From the NCBI GenBank assembly GCA_022009815.1, contig CP091725.1, positions 1,302,001 through 1,366,000 on the forward strand: a stretch of DNA of 64,000 nt. Direction: 5' to 3'. Made by a program: the position numbers and the translations under genes. Source of the stretch: Bacteroidales bacterium (lineage in GTDB: Bacteria; Bacteroidota; Bacteroidia; Bacteroidales; Muribaculaceae). The first letter of the stretch is position 1, and every line of letters starts with the position of its first letter. The notes below the pieces were generated by a model. The model saw only the letters and a list, made by a program, of their open reading frames with translations. It did no database searches and was not told the DNA's origin. Of this stretch, positions 27,269-36,191 are shown in pieces.

Positions 27269-27504
27269 TGGACAGCACCGACACGGCCGTGCTTACGGCA
27301 ATCACCGTGGTGTTCACGATAAGCGGACTCCTCGCAATTGCGGCGTCGCTGTTTAACTGGAACTGGTTTTTCAACACCCGCAACGCCCGTATGCTTGTGG
27401 GGCGCTACCGGCGCCGCACGGCACGTTGTGTCTATTTCGTGGCAGGCGTTCTGATTCTTGCGATGGTTGCGGCTATCCATTTGCGCCTGGCAGACAAAAT
27501 TTAG
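27268..27504 (+). CDS. Small two-helix membrane protein, Imm17-like
   Basis: 78 aa, start overlapping the tsaE stop. Two membrane helices (AITVVFTISGLLAIAASLFN and CVYFVAGVLILAMVAAIHL) flank a conserved-looking loop NWNWFFNTRNARMLVGRYRR. This resembles the Immunity-17 family of small Bacteroidetes membrane proteins, which as I recall is often seen beside tsaE. An immunity role in this housekeeping context is doubtful; the family name comes from genomic predictions. Confidence 0.65.
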   Translation: MDSTDTAVLTAITVVFTISGLLAIAASLFNWNWFFNTRNARMLVGRYRRRTARCVYFVAGVLILAMVAAIHLRLADKI

Positions 27505-27529
27505 GAAATCGATAAAAACGATATATATT

Positions 27530-28761
27530 ATGTCAACAAAAAAAGAAATTCCGGTGCTGCTCCTGACCGGTTATCTCGGCAGCGGAAAAACGACACTTGT
27601 AAACCACATATTGACAAATGAACGCGGCGTGAAGTTTGCCGTAATAGTGAACGACATCGGCGAAGTCAACATTGACGCCGACCTGATACAGAAAGGCGGA
27701 GTTGTAGGCGCAAAAGACGACAGCCTCGTTGCATTGCAGAACGGATGTATCTGCTGCACGCTCAAGATGGATCTCGTGGAGCAAGTCTACGACCTTGTGA
27801 AGTCGGGCAAGTTTGACTATATCGTGATTGAGGCGAGCGGCGTGTGCGAGCCGGCACCGATAGCGCAGACCATCTGTTCAATCCCGCGTCTCGGCGAGGC
27901 ATACCGCAAGTATGGCATCGCCCGTCTTGACTGCATTGTGACGGTCGTCGACGCGCTGCGTCTGCAGGACGAGTTTGGCGGCGGCGACAATCTTACGCGC
28001 AAGGATATCGGCGAGGAAGATATTGAAAATCTGATAATCCAGCAGATTGAATTCTGCAACATCATTTTGCTCAACAAGGCATCGATGGTCAGCCCAGACC
28101 AGCTGAAGCGCATCAAGGCCATCGTCAAGACAATTCAGCCGCAAGCCAAGATAATAGATTGTGACTATGCGAAGGTCGACCTTGACGAGATAATCAACAC
28201 AGGGATGTTTCATTTCGAACGTGTGGCAACGTCGGCGGCATGGATTCGCGAGATAGAGCGTCCGTTGGATGAGATTGAGGCAGAAGAGCATCATCATCAC
28301 GACGATGAAGAGGATGAGGATCATGAACACGAGCATGAACATGAGCATGAACACCATCATCACCACCATCATCACGAAGGCGGAGAGACGGAAGAGTATG
28401 GCATCGGCACGTTTGTCTATTATCGCCGTCCGGCGTTCGACATTCATAAGTTCGACCGCTTTATGTCAACAAAATGGCCTAAAAACGTGATCCGCGCCAA
28501 GGGCGTCTGCTATTTTGCCCACAACCGCGACATGTCGTTCCTCTTCGAGCAGGCAGGCAGCCAGAAGCAACTGTCGGAAGCCGGCTTGTGGTATGCCACC
28601 GCACCGGAGAACGAATTGGCGGAGATGATGAAGCAAGAACCTGGCTTGGCGCGCGACTGGGATGAGAAATATGGCGACCGCATGCAGAAATCGTGTTTAT
28701 CGGTCAGCATCTCGACAAAGCGCAACTTGCCCACGACCTTGACGAGTGTCTCGAAGAATAG
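27530..28761 (+). CDS. CobW/COG0523 family GTPase with His-rich metal-binding loop, late frameshift
   Basis: About 410 aa from ATG 27530. Walker A GYLGSGKTT, zinc-binding NGCICCTLK (GCxCC), EASGVCEPAP, NKASMVSPDQ, then a His/Asp/Glu stretch of more than 25 residues (about 250-285), and the CobW C-terminal domain (FHIHKFDRFMSTKWPKNVIR-like, RAKGVCYFAHNRD). Frame is lost near 28690; the next frame gives IVFIGQHLDKAQLAHDLDECLEE and a stop at 28761, the expected family end. These proteins are zinc metallochaperones. Confidence 0.88.
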
Positions 28762-28789
28762 GATATAAGAACAAAAAGAACCATATTGT

Positions 28790-29431
28790 ATGAATAAACG
28801 ATTTTTCAAGTCGCCTGAGTTTCTGGTGTGGCTCGGTTTCGGGCTGTCGGCGGCAGCGTTGCTGTCGTATGCCCTGTTGTTTTCTCTGACCGCGGCAGGG
28901 TCTGTGGCAGGCATGTCGGGTGGAGTCACGGCATTGTGCTTGCTGACTGTCGTTGCCGGACTTTCCGGACTTGCACTTTCCGTCTGGGGCATGATGCGCT
29001 GGGTGTTGCTCGACACTCCAAAATGGCTTCACATAGCGAGTATAGCCGTCAGTGTTGTCAATATCCTGTTTCCAGTGCCGTCGTCAACGTTCCTGCTGGT
29101 GTCGTCGATGGTGGGCAAGGAAAATGTGGAGGTGAAGCTGCCGTCGGAGTCGGATAAAGAAATCAAGCCCGACATCGTTATCTCCATTGACTCGCGTAAA
29201 GGAGTGCTCACAGGTGAAGTGAAGAACGACAGTGTCAAAATCGACGCGCTGGAGCTTTCGCTCACCGACCTTGACTATGAGGGCAAGCTCGGCAAATGGG
29301 CATCCCAGATTCCGGAACAAGCCAAAGTGACGTTTGAGGCTGATGAAAAGGCGAAATTTGACGAAGTGCAGAAGACTATGGACGCCCTCAGCACCGCCGG
29401 TGTGAAATTCAGAATGGCGGCAAAAGAATGA
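28790..29431 (+). CDS. Membrane protein of unknown function
   Basis: 213 aa. Three membrane segments in the first 105 residues (WLGFGLSAAALLSYALLFSL, VTALCLLTVVAGLSGLALSVWG, IASIAVSVVNILFP), then a soluble domain (IKPDIVISIDSRKGVLTGEVKNDSVKI as separate strands, DALELSLTDLDYEG, KVTFEADEKAKFDEVQKT). Not recognised. Lies 28 nt after the CobW gene and before a terminator, so it is last in the tsaE operon. Confidence 0.65.
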   Translation: MNKRFFKSPEFLVWLGFGLSAAALLSYALLFSLTAAGSVAGMSGGVTALCLLTVVAGLSGLALSVWGMMRWVLLDTPKWLHIASIAVSVVNILFPVPSSTFLLVSSMVGKENVEVKLPSESDKEIKPDIVISIDSRKGVLTGEVKNDSVKIDALELSLTDLDYEGKLGKWASQIPEQAKVTFEADEKAKFDEVQKTMDALSTAGVKFRMAAKE

Positions 29432-29459
29432 CGCTTCTGCAAGAAATACAATAAAAGAA

Positions 29460-29484
29460 AAACCCTCCGGAAGGAGGGTTTTTT
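29460..29484. terminator. Bidirectional terminator
   Basis: aaaccctcc-ggaa-ggagggttt with A-run before and T-run after; sits between converging genes ending at 29431 and 29512. Confidence 0.85.
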
Positions 29485-29511
29485 GTGATATGAAAGGAAA
29501 AATTTTTATGC

Positions 29512-30522
29512 TTATTTAGCAAGGGCAGTAGCCACGTCGACGGCGCAAGCCACGGTGCATCCAACCATAGGGTTGTTACCGATTCCGAGGAATCCCATCA
29601 TCTCAACGTGAGCAGGAACAGAAGAAGAACCAGCGAATTGAGCGTCAGAGTGCATACGTCCCATAGTGTCGGTCATACCGTAAGAAGCAGGACCGGCAGC
29701 CATGTTGTCTGGGTGAAGAGTACGGCCTGTACCACCACCAGAAGCTACTGAGAAATAAGGCTTGCCAGCGAGAGTGCGCTCCTTCTTGTAGGTTCCGGCA
29801 ACAGGGTGCTGGAAGCGGGTAGGGTTGGTAGAGTTACCAGTGATTGACACGTCAACACCCTCTTTCCACATGATAGCCACACCTTCGCGAACATCGTCGG
29901 CGCCGTAGCATTTCACTTTGGCGCGAGGACCGTTTGAGTAAGGGATTTCCTTAACCACCTTGAGGTCGCCAGTGAAGTAGTCAAACTCAGTCTGAACATA
30001 AGTAAAGCCGTTGATACGAGAGATGATCATAGCGGCGTCTTTTCCAAGACCGTTGAGGATTACGCGCAAAGGCTCTTTGCGAACTTTGTCGGCTTTGGCA
30101 GCGATTTTGATAGCGCCTTCAGCAGCAGCAAACGACTCGTGTCCAGCCAAGAAAGCGAAGCACTTAGTCTCTTCGCGGAGCAAACGTGCAGCGAGGTTGC
30201 CATGACCAAGACCAACCTTACGGTCGTCGGCAACAGAACCAGGGATGCAGAAAGCCTGGAGGCCGAGACCGATAGCCTCAGCAGCCTCAGCGGCGTTTTT
30301 GCAGCCTTTCTTCAACGCGATGGCGCAACCAACAACGTAAGCCCATTTAGCATTCTCGAAGCAGATAGGCTGAGTTTCCTCACAAGTCTTGTAAGGGTCG
30401 ATGCCGGCAGCGTCGCAGATAGCGTTAGCCTCTTCAATATCTTTGATACCGTTTTCGTTCAATGCAGCAAGAATTTGCTTGATGCGACGGTCTTGACTTT
30501 CAAATTTTACTTCTCTAATCAT
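29512..30522 (-). CDS. GGGtGRT family protein
   Basis: 336 aa, soluble. Named for SVASGGGTGRTLHPDNMAAGP about residue 255; also GHGNLAARLLREETKCFAFLAGHES split by neighbours, NGLGKDAAMIISRINGF and NNPMVGCTVACAVDVATALAK at the end. A conserved but uncharacterised family of anaerobes. It is 15 nt downstream of a NifU-like scaffold gene, and that pairing is its main clue: a redox or Fe-S-linked role is inferred. Cys in the C-terminal VGCTVAC could bind a cluster. Confidence 0.85.
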   Translation of the reverse strand: MIREVKFESQDRRIKQILAALNENGIKDIEEANAICDAAGIDPYKTCEETQPICFENAKWAYVVGCAIALKKGCKNAAEAAEAIGLGLQAFCIPGSVADDRKVGLGHGNLAARLLREETKCFAFLAGHESFAAAEGAIKIAAKADKVRKEPLRVILNGLGKDAAMIISRINGFTYVQTEFDYFTGDLKVVKEIPYSNGPRAKVKCYGADDVREGVAIMWKEGVDVSITGNSTNPTRFQHPVAGTYKKERTLAGKPYFSVASGGGTGRTLHPDNMAAGPASYGMTDTMGRMHSDAQFAGSSSVPAHVEMMGFLGIGNNPMVGCTVACAVDVATALAK

Positions 30523-30537
30523 AAAGCGGTCCTCCTA

Positions 30538-31230
30538 TTATTCTTTACGTGGGTCAATATATTTAACAGCTTCGTCGAAGCGGCCGTAGTGACCTTTTGC
30601 CTTCTCGATAGCCTCTTTAGGATCCTCGCCGTTTTTGATCATTTCCATCATCTTGCCGAGGTGGATGAACTCGTAACCGATAACTTGGTTTTCTTCGTCG
30701 AGAGCCATGCGAGTGCAGTAGCCTTCAGCCATTTCCAAGTAGCGAGTTCCAGTTTTTGTAGTACCGAACATTGTACCAACCTGGCTGCGCAGACCCTTGC
30801 CGAGGTCTTCCAAAGAAGCGCCAACAGCCAAACCGCCTTCAGAGAAAGCCGACTGAGTGCGGCCGTAAACGATTTGCAGGAACAATTCGCGCATAGCAGT
30901 GTTGATAGCGTCGCAAACGAGGTCGGTGTTGAGCGCCTCGAGAAGAGTCTTGCCAGGGAGGATCTCAGAAGCCATAGCGGCAGAGTGGGTCATACCTGAG
31001 CAGCCGATAGTCTCGACCAAAGCCTCTTGGATTATGCCTTCCTTAACGTTCAAAGTAAGTTTGCAGGCACCTTGTTGAGGAGCGCACCAGCCGATACCGT
31101 GAGTAAGTCCGCTGATGTCCTTGATTTCTTTAGAACGCACCCACTTGCCCTCTTCGGGGATTGGAGCGCAAGGGTGGTTGGCACCCTTCTTAACGCAGCA
31201 CATTTGCTGTACTTCATGAGTGTAAATCAT
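30538..31230 (-). CDS. NifU/IscU-like iron-sulfur scaffold protein
   Basis: 230 aa. Cysteines at CAPQQGACKL, ETIGCSGMTHS and DLVCDA with the GCxGMTxSA motif resemble the NifU N-terminal fold (three conserved Cys), but the N-terminus has extra cysteines (VQQMCCVKKGANHPCAPIP). Co-transcribed with the GGGtGRT gene. Distinct from canonical IscU, so its client may be the downstream protein rather than general Fe-S assembly. Confidence 0.8.
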   Translation of the reverse strand: MIYTHEVQQMCCVKKGANHPCAPIPEEGKWVRSKEIKDISGLTHGIGWCAPQQGACKLTLNVKEGIIQEALVETIGCSGMTHSAAMASEILPGKTLLEALNTDLVCDAINTAMRELFLQIVYGRTQSAFSEGGLAVGASLEDLGKGLRSQVGTMFGTTKTGTRYLEMAEGYCTRMALDEENQVIGYEFIHLGKMMEMIKNGEDPKEAIEKAKGHYGRFDEAVKYIDPRKE

Positions 31231-31331
31231 AACGCGTCTTAATTTAGTTCAATAAAAAGATTCTATATATAAATTCTTCTGTCAATCTACCGATAATGCT
31301 TTTGCGAGTCGATATGCGCGCAAATATGTTG

Positions 31332-31339
31332 CAAAGATA
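31332..31339 (-). promoter_or_regulatory. -7 box of NifU-like/GGGtGRT operon
   Basis: TATCTTTG on the minus strand, about 100 nt upstream of the ATG at 31230; divergent from proB. Confidence 0.5.
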
Positions 31340-31382
31340 ATGCAAATTGGGCGAAGAAAGTTAAGAATATCTTTAAATTTAG

Positions 31383-31390
31383 TATTTTTG
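31383..31390 (+). promoter_or_regulatory. -7 box of proBA
   Basis: TATTTTTG only 4 nt before the proB ATG at 31395, implying a leaderless or near-leaderless transcript. Confidence 0.5.
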
Positions 31391-31394
31391 TGGA

Positions 31395-32477
31395 ATGAAA
31401 AGGATTGCAATCAAGATAGGCAGCAATGTGCTTGCCCGGCGCGACGGCACGCTCGACATCACCCGGATGTCGGCATTGGTTGACCAGGTGGTCAGTCTGC
31501 GCCGCGCAGGAATGGAAGTGGTTATGATATCGTCGGGCGCCGTAGCCGCCGGGCGAAGTGAGATGCGTGGCGTCGACCGCCTTGACACGGTCAGTGCCCG
31601 CCAGTTGTTTTCGGCGGTTGGACAGGTTAAGCTCATCAATCACTATTATGAGTTTTTCCGCGACCACGGCATGGCGTGCGGTCAGGTGCTGACGCTGAAG
31701 GAAAGCTTCTCGACGCGTCGTCATTATCTCAATCAGAAACATTGTATGGAAGTGATGCTTGAAAATGGAGTCATCCCCATTGTCAACGAAAACGACACCG
31801 TGTCGCTCACCGAGCTGATGTTTACCGACAACGATGAGCTGTCGGGACTCATCGCCACGATGATGGATATGGATGCGCTTGTGATATTGTCGAATATCGA
31901 CGGCGTTTACGACGGCGACCCATCGTTGCCGGAGTCGCGCGTCATCCGCCGCGTAGAGCCCGATGCCCGGATGGATGTCGATGCCATAGTAGGGCAGTCG
32001 CGCTCCTCGTTCGGGCGCGGCGGCATGGGCACCAAATTCCGCACGGCACGCAAAGTCGCCGACGAGGGCATCACCGTCTATATCGCCAACGGCAAGCGCG
32101 AGAACGTGCTTACCGACCTTCTTCTTGACGGCGCAGATGTGCCCTGCACAGAGTTTGTGGCAGAAAGCCGCGGCGTGTCGAGCGTGAAGAAATGGATTGC
32201 CCATAGCGACGGCTTCGCCAAAGGCGAGATACGCATCAACCAGGGCGCCTACGACGCGCTGATGTCGTCGCAGGCAAGCAGCCTATTGCCGGTGGGAGTG
32301 GTTGCCGTAGACGGCGATTTTGAGAAAGACGACATAGTCAGAGTGCTTGCTCCCGACGGCCGTCAGTTTGCCGTGGGCCGCACAAGTTACGACAGCGACG
32401 AGGCACGCGCCGCCATAGGCAAACAGGGACTGCGTCCAGTGATACACTACAACTATCTCTACATCGAACAGCTATAA
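31395..32477 (+). CDS. proB: Glutamate 5-kinase
   Basis: 360 aa. IAIKIGSNVLA, ISSGAVAAG, VNENDTVS, FTDNDELSGLIA and the GGMGTKFRTARKVADEG motif define the amino-acid kinase; residues from about 270 (ASSLLPVGVVAVDGDFEKDD) are a PUA domain. It makes gamma-glutamyl phosphate, the first step of proline synthesis. Followed 6 nt later by proA; proC lies 6 kb downstream. Confidence 0.96.
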   Translation: MKRIAIKIGSNVLARRDGTLDITRMSALVDQVVSLRRAGMEVVMISSGAVAAGRSEMRGVDRLDTVSARQLFSAVGQVKLINHYYEFFRDHGMACGQVLTLKESFSTRRHYLNQKHCMEVMLENGVIPIVNENDTVSLTELMFTDNDELSGLIATMMDMDALVILSNIDGVYDGDPSLPESRVIRRVEPDARMDVDAIVGQSRSSFGRGGMGTKFRTARKVADEGITVYIANGKRENVLTDLLLDGADVPCTEFVAESRGVSSVKKWIAHSDGFAKGEIRINQGAYDALMSSQASSLLPVGVVAVDGDFEKDDIVRVLAPDGRQFAVGRTSYDSDEARAAIGKQGLRPVIHYNYLYIEQL

Positions 32478-32483
32478 CCGACT

Positions 32484-33731
32484 ATGAACGAAGATTTAAG
32501 AAAAATGCTTGAGTCCGCGCGCGAGGCATCGCGCGGACTCAACCGTTGCCAGGAAGCCGACATCAACCGCTTGCTGCTCAGCGCGGCAGACAAAGTGGAG
32601 GCAGCCATCGACAAGATTCTTGCCGCCAATGCCACCGACCTTGCCCGTATGGACAAGGACAATCCGAAATACGACCGTCTGAAACTGACCCCCGACCGCA
32701 TCCGAGCCATCGCCGCCGACATGCGCAGCGTGGCTTCGTTGCCGTCGCCCCTTCGCCGCACATTGGCAGAGTGGACACAGCCCAACGGAATGCAGATAAG
32801 AAAAGTGTCGGTCCCGTTCGGTGTGGTAGGCGTAATCTACGAGGCGCGCCCCAATGTCACGTTTGACGTGTTCTCGATATTGATGAAGAGCGGCAACGCC
32901 TGTGTGCTTAAAGGCGGCAGCGACGCCGACGCCTCCAACCGCGCCGCCGTCGACGTGCTTCGCGAGTCACTTCTCGCCGAAGGATTCGACGAGCATAGCG
33001 TCACCCTGTTGCCACCCGACCATGAGGCAACCCAAGAGATGCTTCAAGCCGTTGGTTATGTCGATTTGGTCATACCTCGCGGCAGCAGCCGTCTGATACG
33101 CTTTGTGCGCGACAATGCGCGCGTGCCGGTCATAGAGACAGGCGCCGGCGTGTGTCATTGCTATTTTGACGCGTCGGGCGATTTGCAGAAAGGCAGCGCC
33201 ATTGTGAGCAATGCAAAGACGCGCCGTGTCAGCGTGTGCAACGCCCTCGACTGTCTGCTCATCGACCGCGCCCGTCTTTCCGACCTACCCGCCCTTGTGG
33301 CGCCGATGGCGGCAAAGCACGTAGTGGTGCGTGCCGACGAAGAGGCTTATGCAGCGTTGACGGGCAAGTATCCCCACCTTGAACATGCCGACGACAGCGA
33401 CTGGGGAAAAGAATATCTCGACTATAAGATGTCGGTGCGCACGGTCGACGGTCTCGGCGGCGCGCTTGACCACATCGCCCGCCACACGTCGCATCACAGC
33501 GAGAGCATCGTGGCAGAGGATGCCGACGCTTGCCGCGTGTTCTCACAGGAGGTCGACGCAGCGTGTGTCTACACCAACCTTCCCACGGCGTTTACCGACG
33601 GCGGTCAGTTCGGCTTTGGCGCAGAGATAGGCATCTCGACGCAGAAACTGCATGCCCGCGGCCCTATGGCGCTGCCCGAGATGACCACCTACAAATATGT
33701 AATCTCAGGCGACGGGCAGACGCGCGATTAA
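32484..33731 (+). CDS. proA: Gamma-glutamyl phosphate reductase
   Basis: 415 aa, full length. VPFGVVGVIYEARPNVT, GGSDADASNRA, PRGSSRLIRFV, ETGAGVCHCYFD and SVCNALDCLLI (catalytic Cys) are ProA signatures; HHSESIVAEDADA and FGFGAEIGISTQKLHARGPM close the protein. Second step of proline synthesis, in an operon with proB. Confidence 0.96.
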   Translation: MNEDLRKMLESAREASRGLNRCQEADINRLLLSAADKVEAAIDKILAANATDLARMDKDNPKYDRLKLTPDRIRAIAADMRSVASLPSPLRRTLAEWTQPNGMQIRKVSVPFGVVGVIYEARPNVTFDVFSILMKSGNACVLKGGSDADASNRAAVDVLRESLLAEGFDEHSVTLLPPDHEATQEMLQAVGYVDLVIPRGSSRLIRFVRDNARVPVIETGAGVCHCYFDASGDLQKGSAIVSNAKTRRVSVCNALDCLLIDRARLSDLPALVAPMAAKHVVVRADEEAYAALTGKYPHLEHADDSDWGKEYLDYKMSVRTVDGLGGALDHIARHTSHHSESIVAEDADACRVFSQEVDAACVYTNLPTAFTDGGQFGFGAEIGISTQKLHARGPMALPEMTTYKYVISGDGQTRD

Positions 33732-33802
33732 AAAAAGAAGCGTGCGGTGCAGTAATCGATATGCATCTGCGTTTATATTAATATCACATAATAGAAAAAA
33801 CG

Positions 33803-34567
33803 ATGAAAATGTATCAGAAATTTATGGCGGCAGCAGCGATGGCATTGGCTCTCGCCTCGTGTGGCGCGGGAAAACAAGCCACCATTGCCGACCTCGGAGG
33901 AGAATGGGTGATCACGTCGGCCGACGGCAATACCCTCAATGCGGAAACCACACCGTTTATCGGCATCAATGCCGCCGACGGCACAGTTTATGGCAGCACC
34001 GGTTGCAACAATCTTGTCGGCACTCTCGACAAGAACCAGAAACCCGGAACGGTTGATTTCAGCCAACTCGGCTCCACTCGCATGATGTGTGCCGACATGA
34101 CGTCGGAACGCATAGTGATGGATATGCTCAACAAGGCAAAAGGATATAAATTCAACGGCAAGTCGGAGTTGCAGCTCACCGACGCCCAAGGCAACGTAGT
34201 GGCGCTGCTGCAGAAACGCAACGGCAAGATGAGCGAGTCGGGTCTGCAAGGCGAATGGAAGATTCTGTCGGCAGACGGAATGCCGGCATCGGGCGAAAGC
34301 ACCCCGACAATCTGGTTTGACACAGAGGAGAACCTGACGCACGGCAATGCCGGCTGCAATACGTTCAACGGCGAGTATACCGTTGGCAAAGACCAGGCGC
34401 TTAGATTCGGAACGATGGCAGTCACCATGCGTATGTGTGACGACATGGAGTTTGAGCAGAAGTTCCTGCATGTGCTCGACCAAGTTGCTACGTTCGGCAA
34501 ATTGCCAAACGGCAACGCCGGACTCTTCGACGAGAACGGCCGTCTCTTGATAGAGCTTGCCCGATAG
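33803..34567 (+). CDS. Lipoprotein with two META domains
   Basis: 254 aa. Signal peptide with lipobox LASC (Cys about residue 20). Two HslJ/META domains in tandem: GEWVITSADG, YGSTGCNNLVG, LGSTRMMCADM and GEWKILSADG, HGNAGCNTFNGEY, MAVTMRMCDDM. META proteins are envelope proteins linked to heat or antibiotic stress tolerance in other bacteria. Possibly co-transcribed with proBA (71-nt gap) but ends in a clear terminator. Confidence 0.88.
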   Translation: MKMYQKFMAAAAMALALASCGAGKQATIADLGGEWVITSADGNTLNAETTPFIGINAADGTVYGSTGCNNLVGTLDKNQKPGTVDFSQLGSTRMMCADMTSERIVMDMLNKAKGYKFNGKSELQLTDAQGNVVALLQKRNGKMSESGLQGEWKILSADGMPASGESTPTIWFDTEENLTHGNAGCNTFNGEYTVGKDQALRFGTMAVTMRMCDDMEFEQKFLHVLDQVATFGKLPNGNAGLFDENGRLLIELAR

Positions 34568-34597
34568 CATCAACACTCTTTCTACAATAACATTTGT

Positions 34598-34636
34598 GAA
34601 ATTTCCACGACGCAATGCCGTGGAAATTTTTTTTTA
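34598..34636 (+). terminator. Rho-independent terminator
   Basis: aaatttccacg pairs with cgtggaaattt (8-nt loop), followed by a long T-run. Confidence 0.88.
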
Positions 34637-34724
34637 GTCGCTTCTGCTATCGGTTGTCGCGAGGGAATGCCCCGGTTTGTTTTAAAAACGATGGTGGATA
34701 AAAGAAAGTTAGAGGAAAAATGAT

Positions 34725-34732
34725 TACCTTTG
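34725..34732 (+). promoter_or_regulatory. -7 box of LRR gene
   Basis: TACCTTTG, 35 nt before the ATG at 34767. Confidence 0.5.
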
Positions 34733-34766
34733 TGCATCTTGGCAATAGACATTAGAAAAAACATAA

Positions 34767-36191
34767 ATGAAAAGGACTTTTTTAGCAATATTGTTGTTGG
34801 CAGCAGCCACGCCTTGGGGAGGCGCGGTGGAGACTGCATCCGGGAAATTGTCGACGGTGATTGGAGAAGATGCTGTGTCTGTTACAGAATTGTCGCTTAC
34901 AGGCACGATGGACGCACGCGATTTCAAGTATATATCCGATTCGATGCCGCAGTTGTCCGTGCTCGACATAAGTGGCGTGACGATAGAGGAATACTCCGAC
35001 AGGGAGCCCCTGTTTGCCAATTTTACATATTATCCAGCAGGCGAGTTGCCTAAATATTCGCTGATGGGCAAGCCGCTCACATCAGTGTCGCTTCCGTCGA
35101 CGCTGACATCCATCGGCGAGGCGGCGTTTGCAGGCTGTGCCGAACTGACAGAAATCAGCCTTCCGTCTACGGTCGCCACGATAGGCAACTATGCATTTTC
35201 AAGTGCGTCAAAACTTGCGGATGTCAAAGGCGGCGAGGGCGTCCGCACGATAGGCGACTATGCGTTCAGCCGCGACGCCGCATTGACAACGGTTGCGACG
35301 CTGCCGCAGGTTGAGACCATCGGCGGACATGCGTTCAGCGGATGCTCTCAGATGGCGGACTTCACGTTTGCCCCATCGCTGCGCACTATTGGCGAGAGCG
35401 CGTTTGCCGGCAGCGGACTGACGTCGGCCGACATGAGCGGATGCACGTCGCTCAGCGTTGTCGGCGCATGGGCATTTGCCGACAACGGTTCGCTATGCGA
35501 AGTTAATATGCCAGCGACGGTAACATCGTTGGGCGAGGGCGCGTTTTTCTATTCATCGGCATTGCAGCAAGTGGCATTACCCGAGGGCCTTGTGAAAATC
35601 AACGAATACACATTCATGGGCGGCAAGGCAGTCGCCACGGTGACACTTCCGGAAGGCTTGAAAGAGATAGGCGACTATGCGTTCAGCGACTGGACAACGG
35701 TTCGGGAAATCATCATTCCATCGACGGTTGAATATATCGGCGACCGCGCCATGCGCAATTGGAACAGCCTCGCGGAGCTGACAAGCAATGCCGTCACGCC
35801 ACCTGAGCTTGGCGACAATGTTTGGGAGAACGTAGACTATGAGAAAGTAAACCTCACCGTTCCGTCAGCCGGCGAGATGGCTTACAGGCTTGCGGAGCAG
35901 TGGCAGGACTTCTTCAAATCATCGTCGGCAAAACCGTTGGCAGCGGAGAGCCTGCGCGTGGCGGTTGACGGCGATGTGGTGACAATTACCAGCGACGAAG
36001 AGATAAGCACGGTGCAATTGTTTGACATGAGCGGCATCTTGCTGCAGTCGGCGGCACCGCACAGCCAGCAGTTCTCATTGACGCTGTCGGGCTACAGCGG
36101 CAGAGCCTACGTGGTGCGCTGCGTGTCAGGCAGCAATGAAAATCATAAAAATAAGCAGACAATAAATACATTATGGGCAAAAATAAATTGA
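34767..36191 (+). CDS. BspA-type leucine-rich repeat secreted protein with T9SS-like tail
   Basis: 474 aa. Signal peptide MKRTFLAILLLAAATPWGGA. Residues about 90-350 are LRR_5/BspA repeats of about 23 aa (SIGEAAFAGCAELTEISLPS, IGDYAFSRDAAL, LGEGAFFYSSALQQVALPEG). The tail (VQLFDMSGILLQS, YVVRCVSGSNE) is a type IX sorting-like domain. The final HKNKQTINTLWAKIN overlaps trmB and is unusual; one extra A near 36143 would end the protein at SNEKS, so a small indel is possible. Likely a surface adhesin. Confidence 0.82.
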   Translation: MKRTFLAILLLAAATPWGGAVETASGKLSTVIGEDAVSVTELSLTGTMDARDFKYISDSMPQLSVLDISGVTIEEYSDREPLFANFTYYPAGELPKYSLMGKPLTSVSLPSTLTSIGEAAFAGCAELTEISLPSTVATIGNYAFSSASKLADVKGGEGVRTIGDYAFSRDAALTTVATLPQVETIGGHAFSGCSQMADFTFAPSLRTIGESAFAGSGLTSADMSGCTSLSVVGAWAFADNGSLCEVNMPATVTSLGEGAFFYSSALQQVALPEGLVKINEYTFMGGKAVATVTLPEGLKEIGDYAFSDWTTVREIIIPSTVEYIGDRAMRNWNSLAELTSNAVTPPELGDNVWENVDYEKVNLTVPSAGEMAYRLAEQWQDFFKSSSAKPLAAESLRVAVDGDVVTITSDEEISTVQLFDMSGILLQSAAPHSQQFSLTLSGYSGRAYVVRCVSGSNENHKNKQTINTLWAKIN

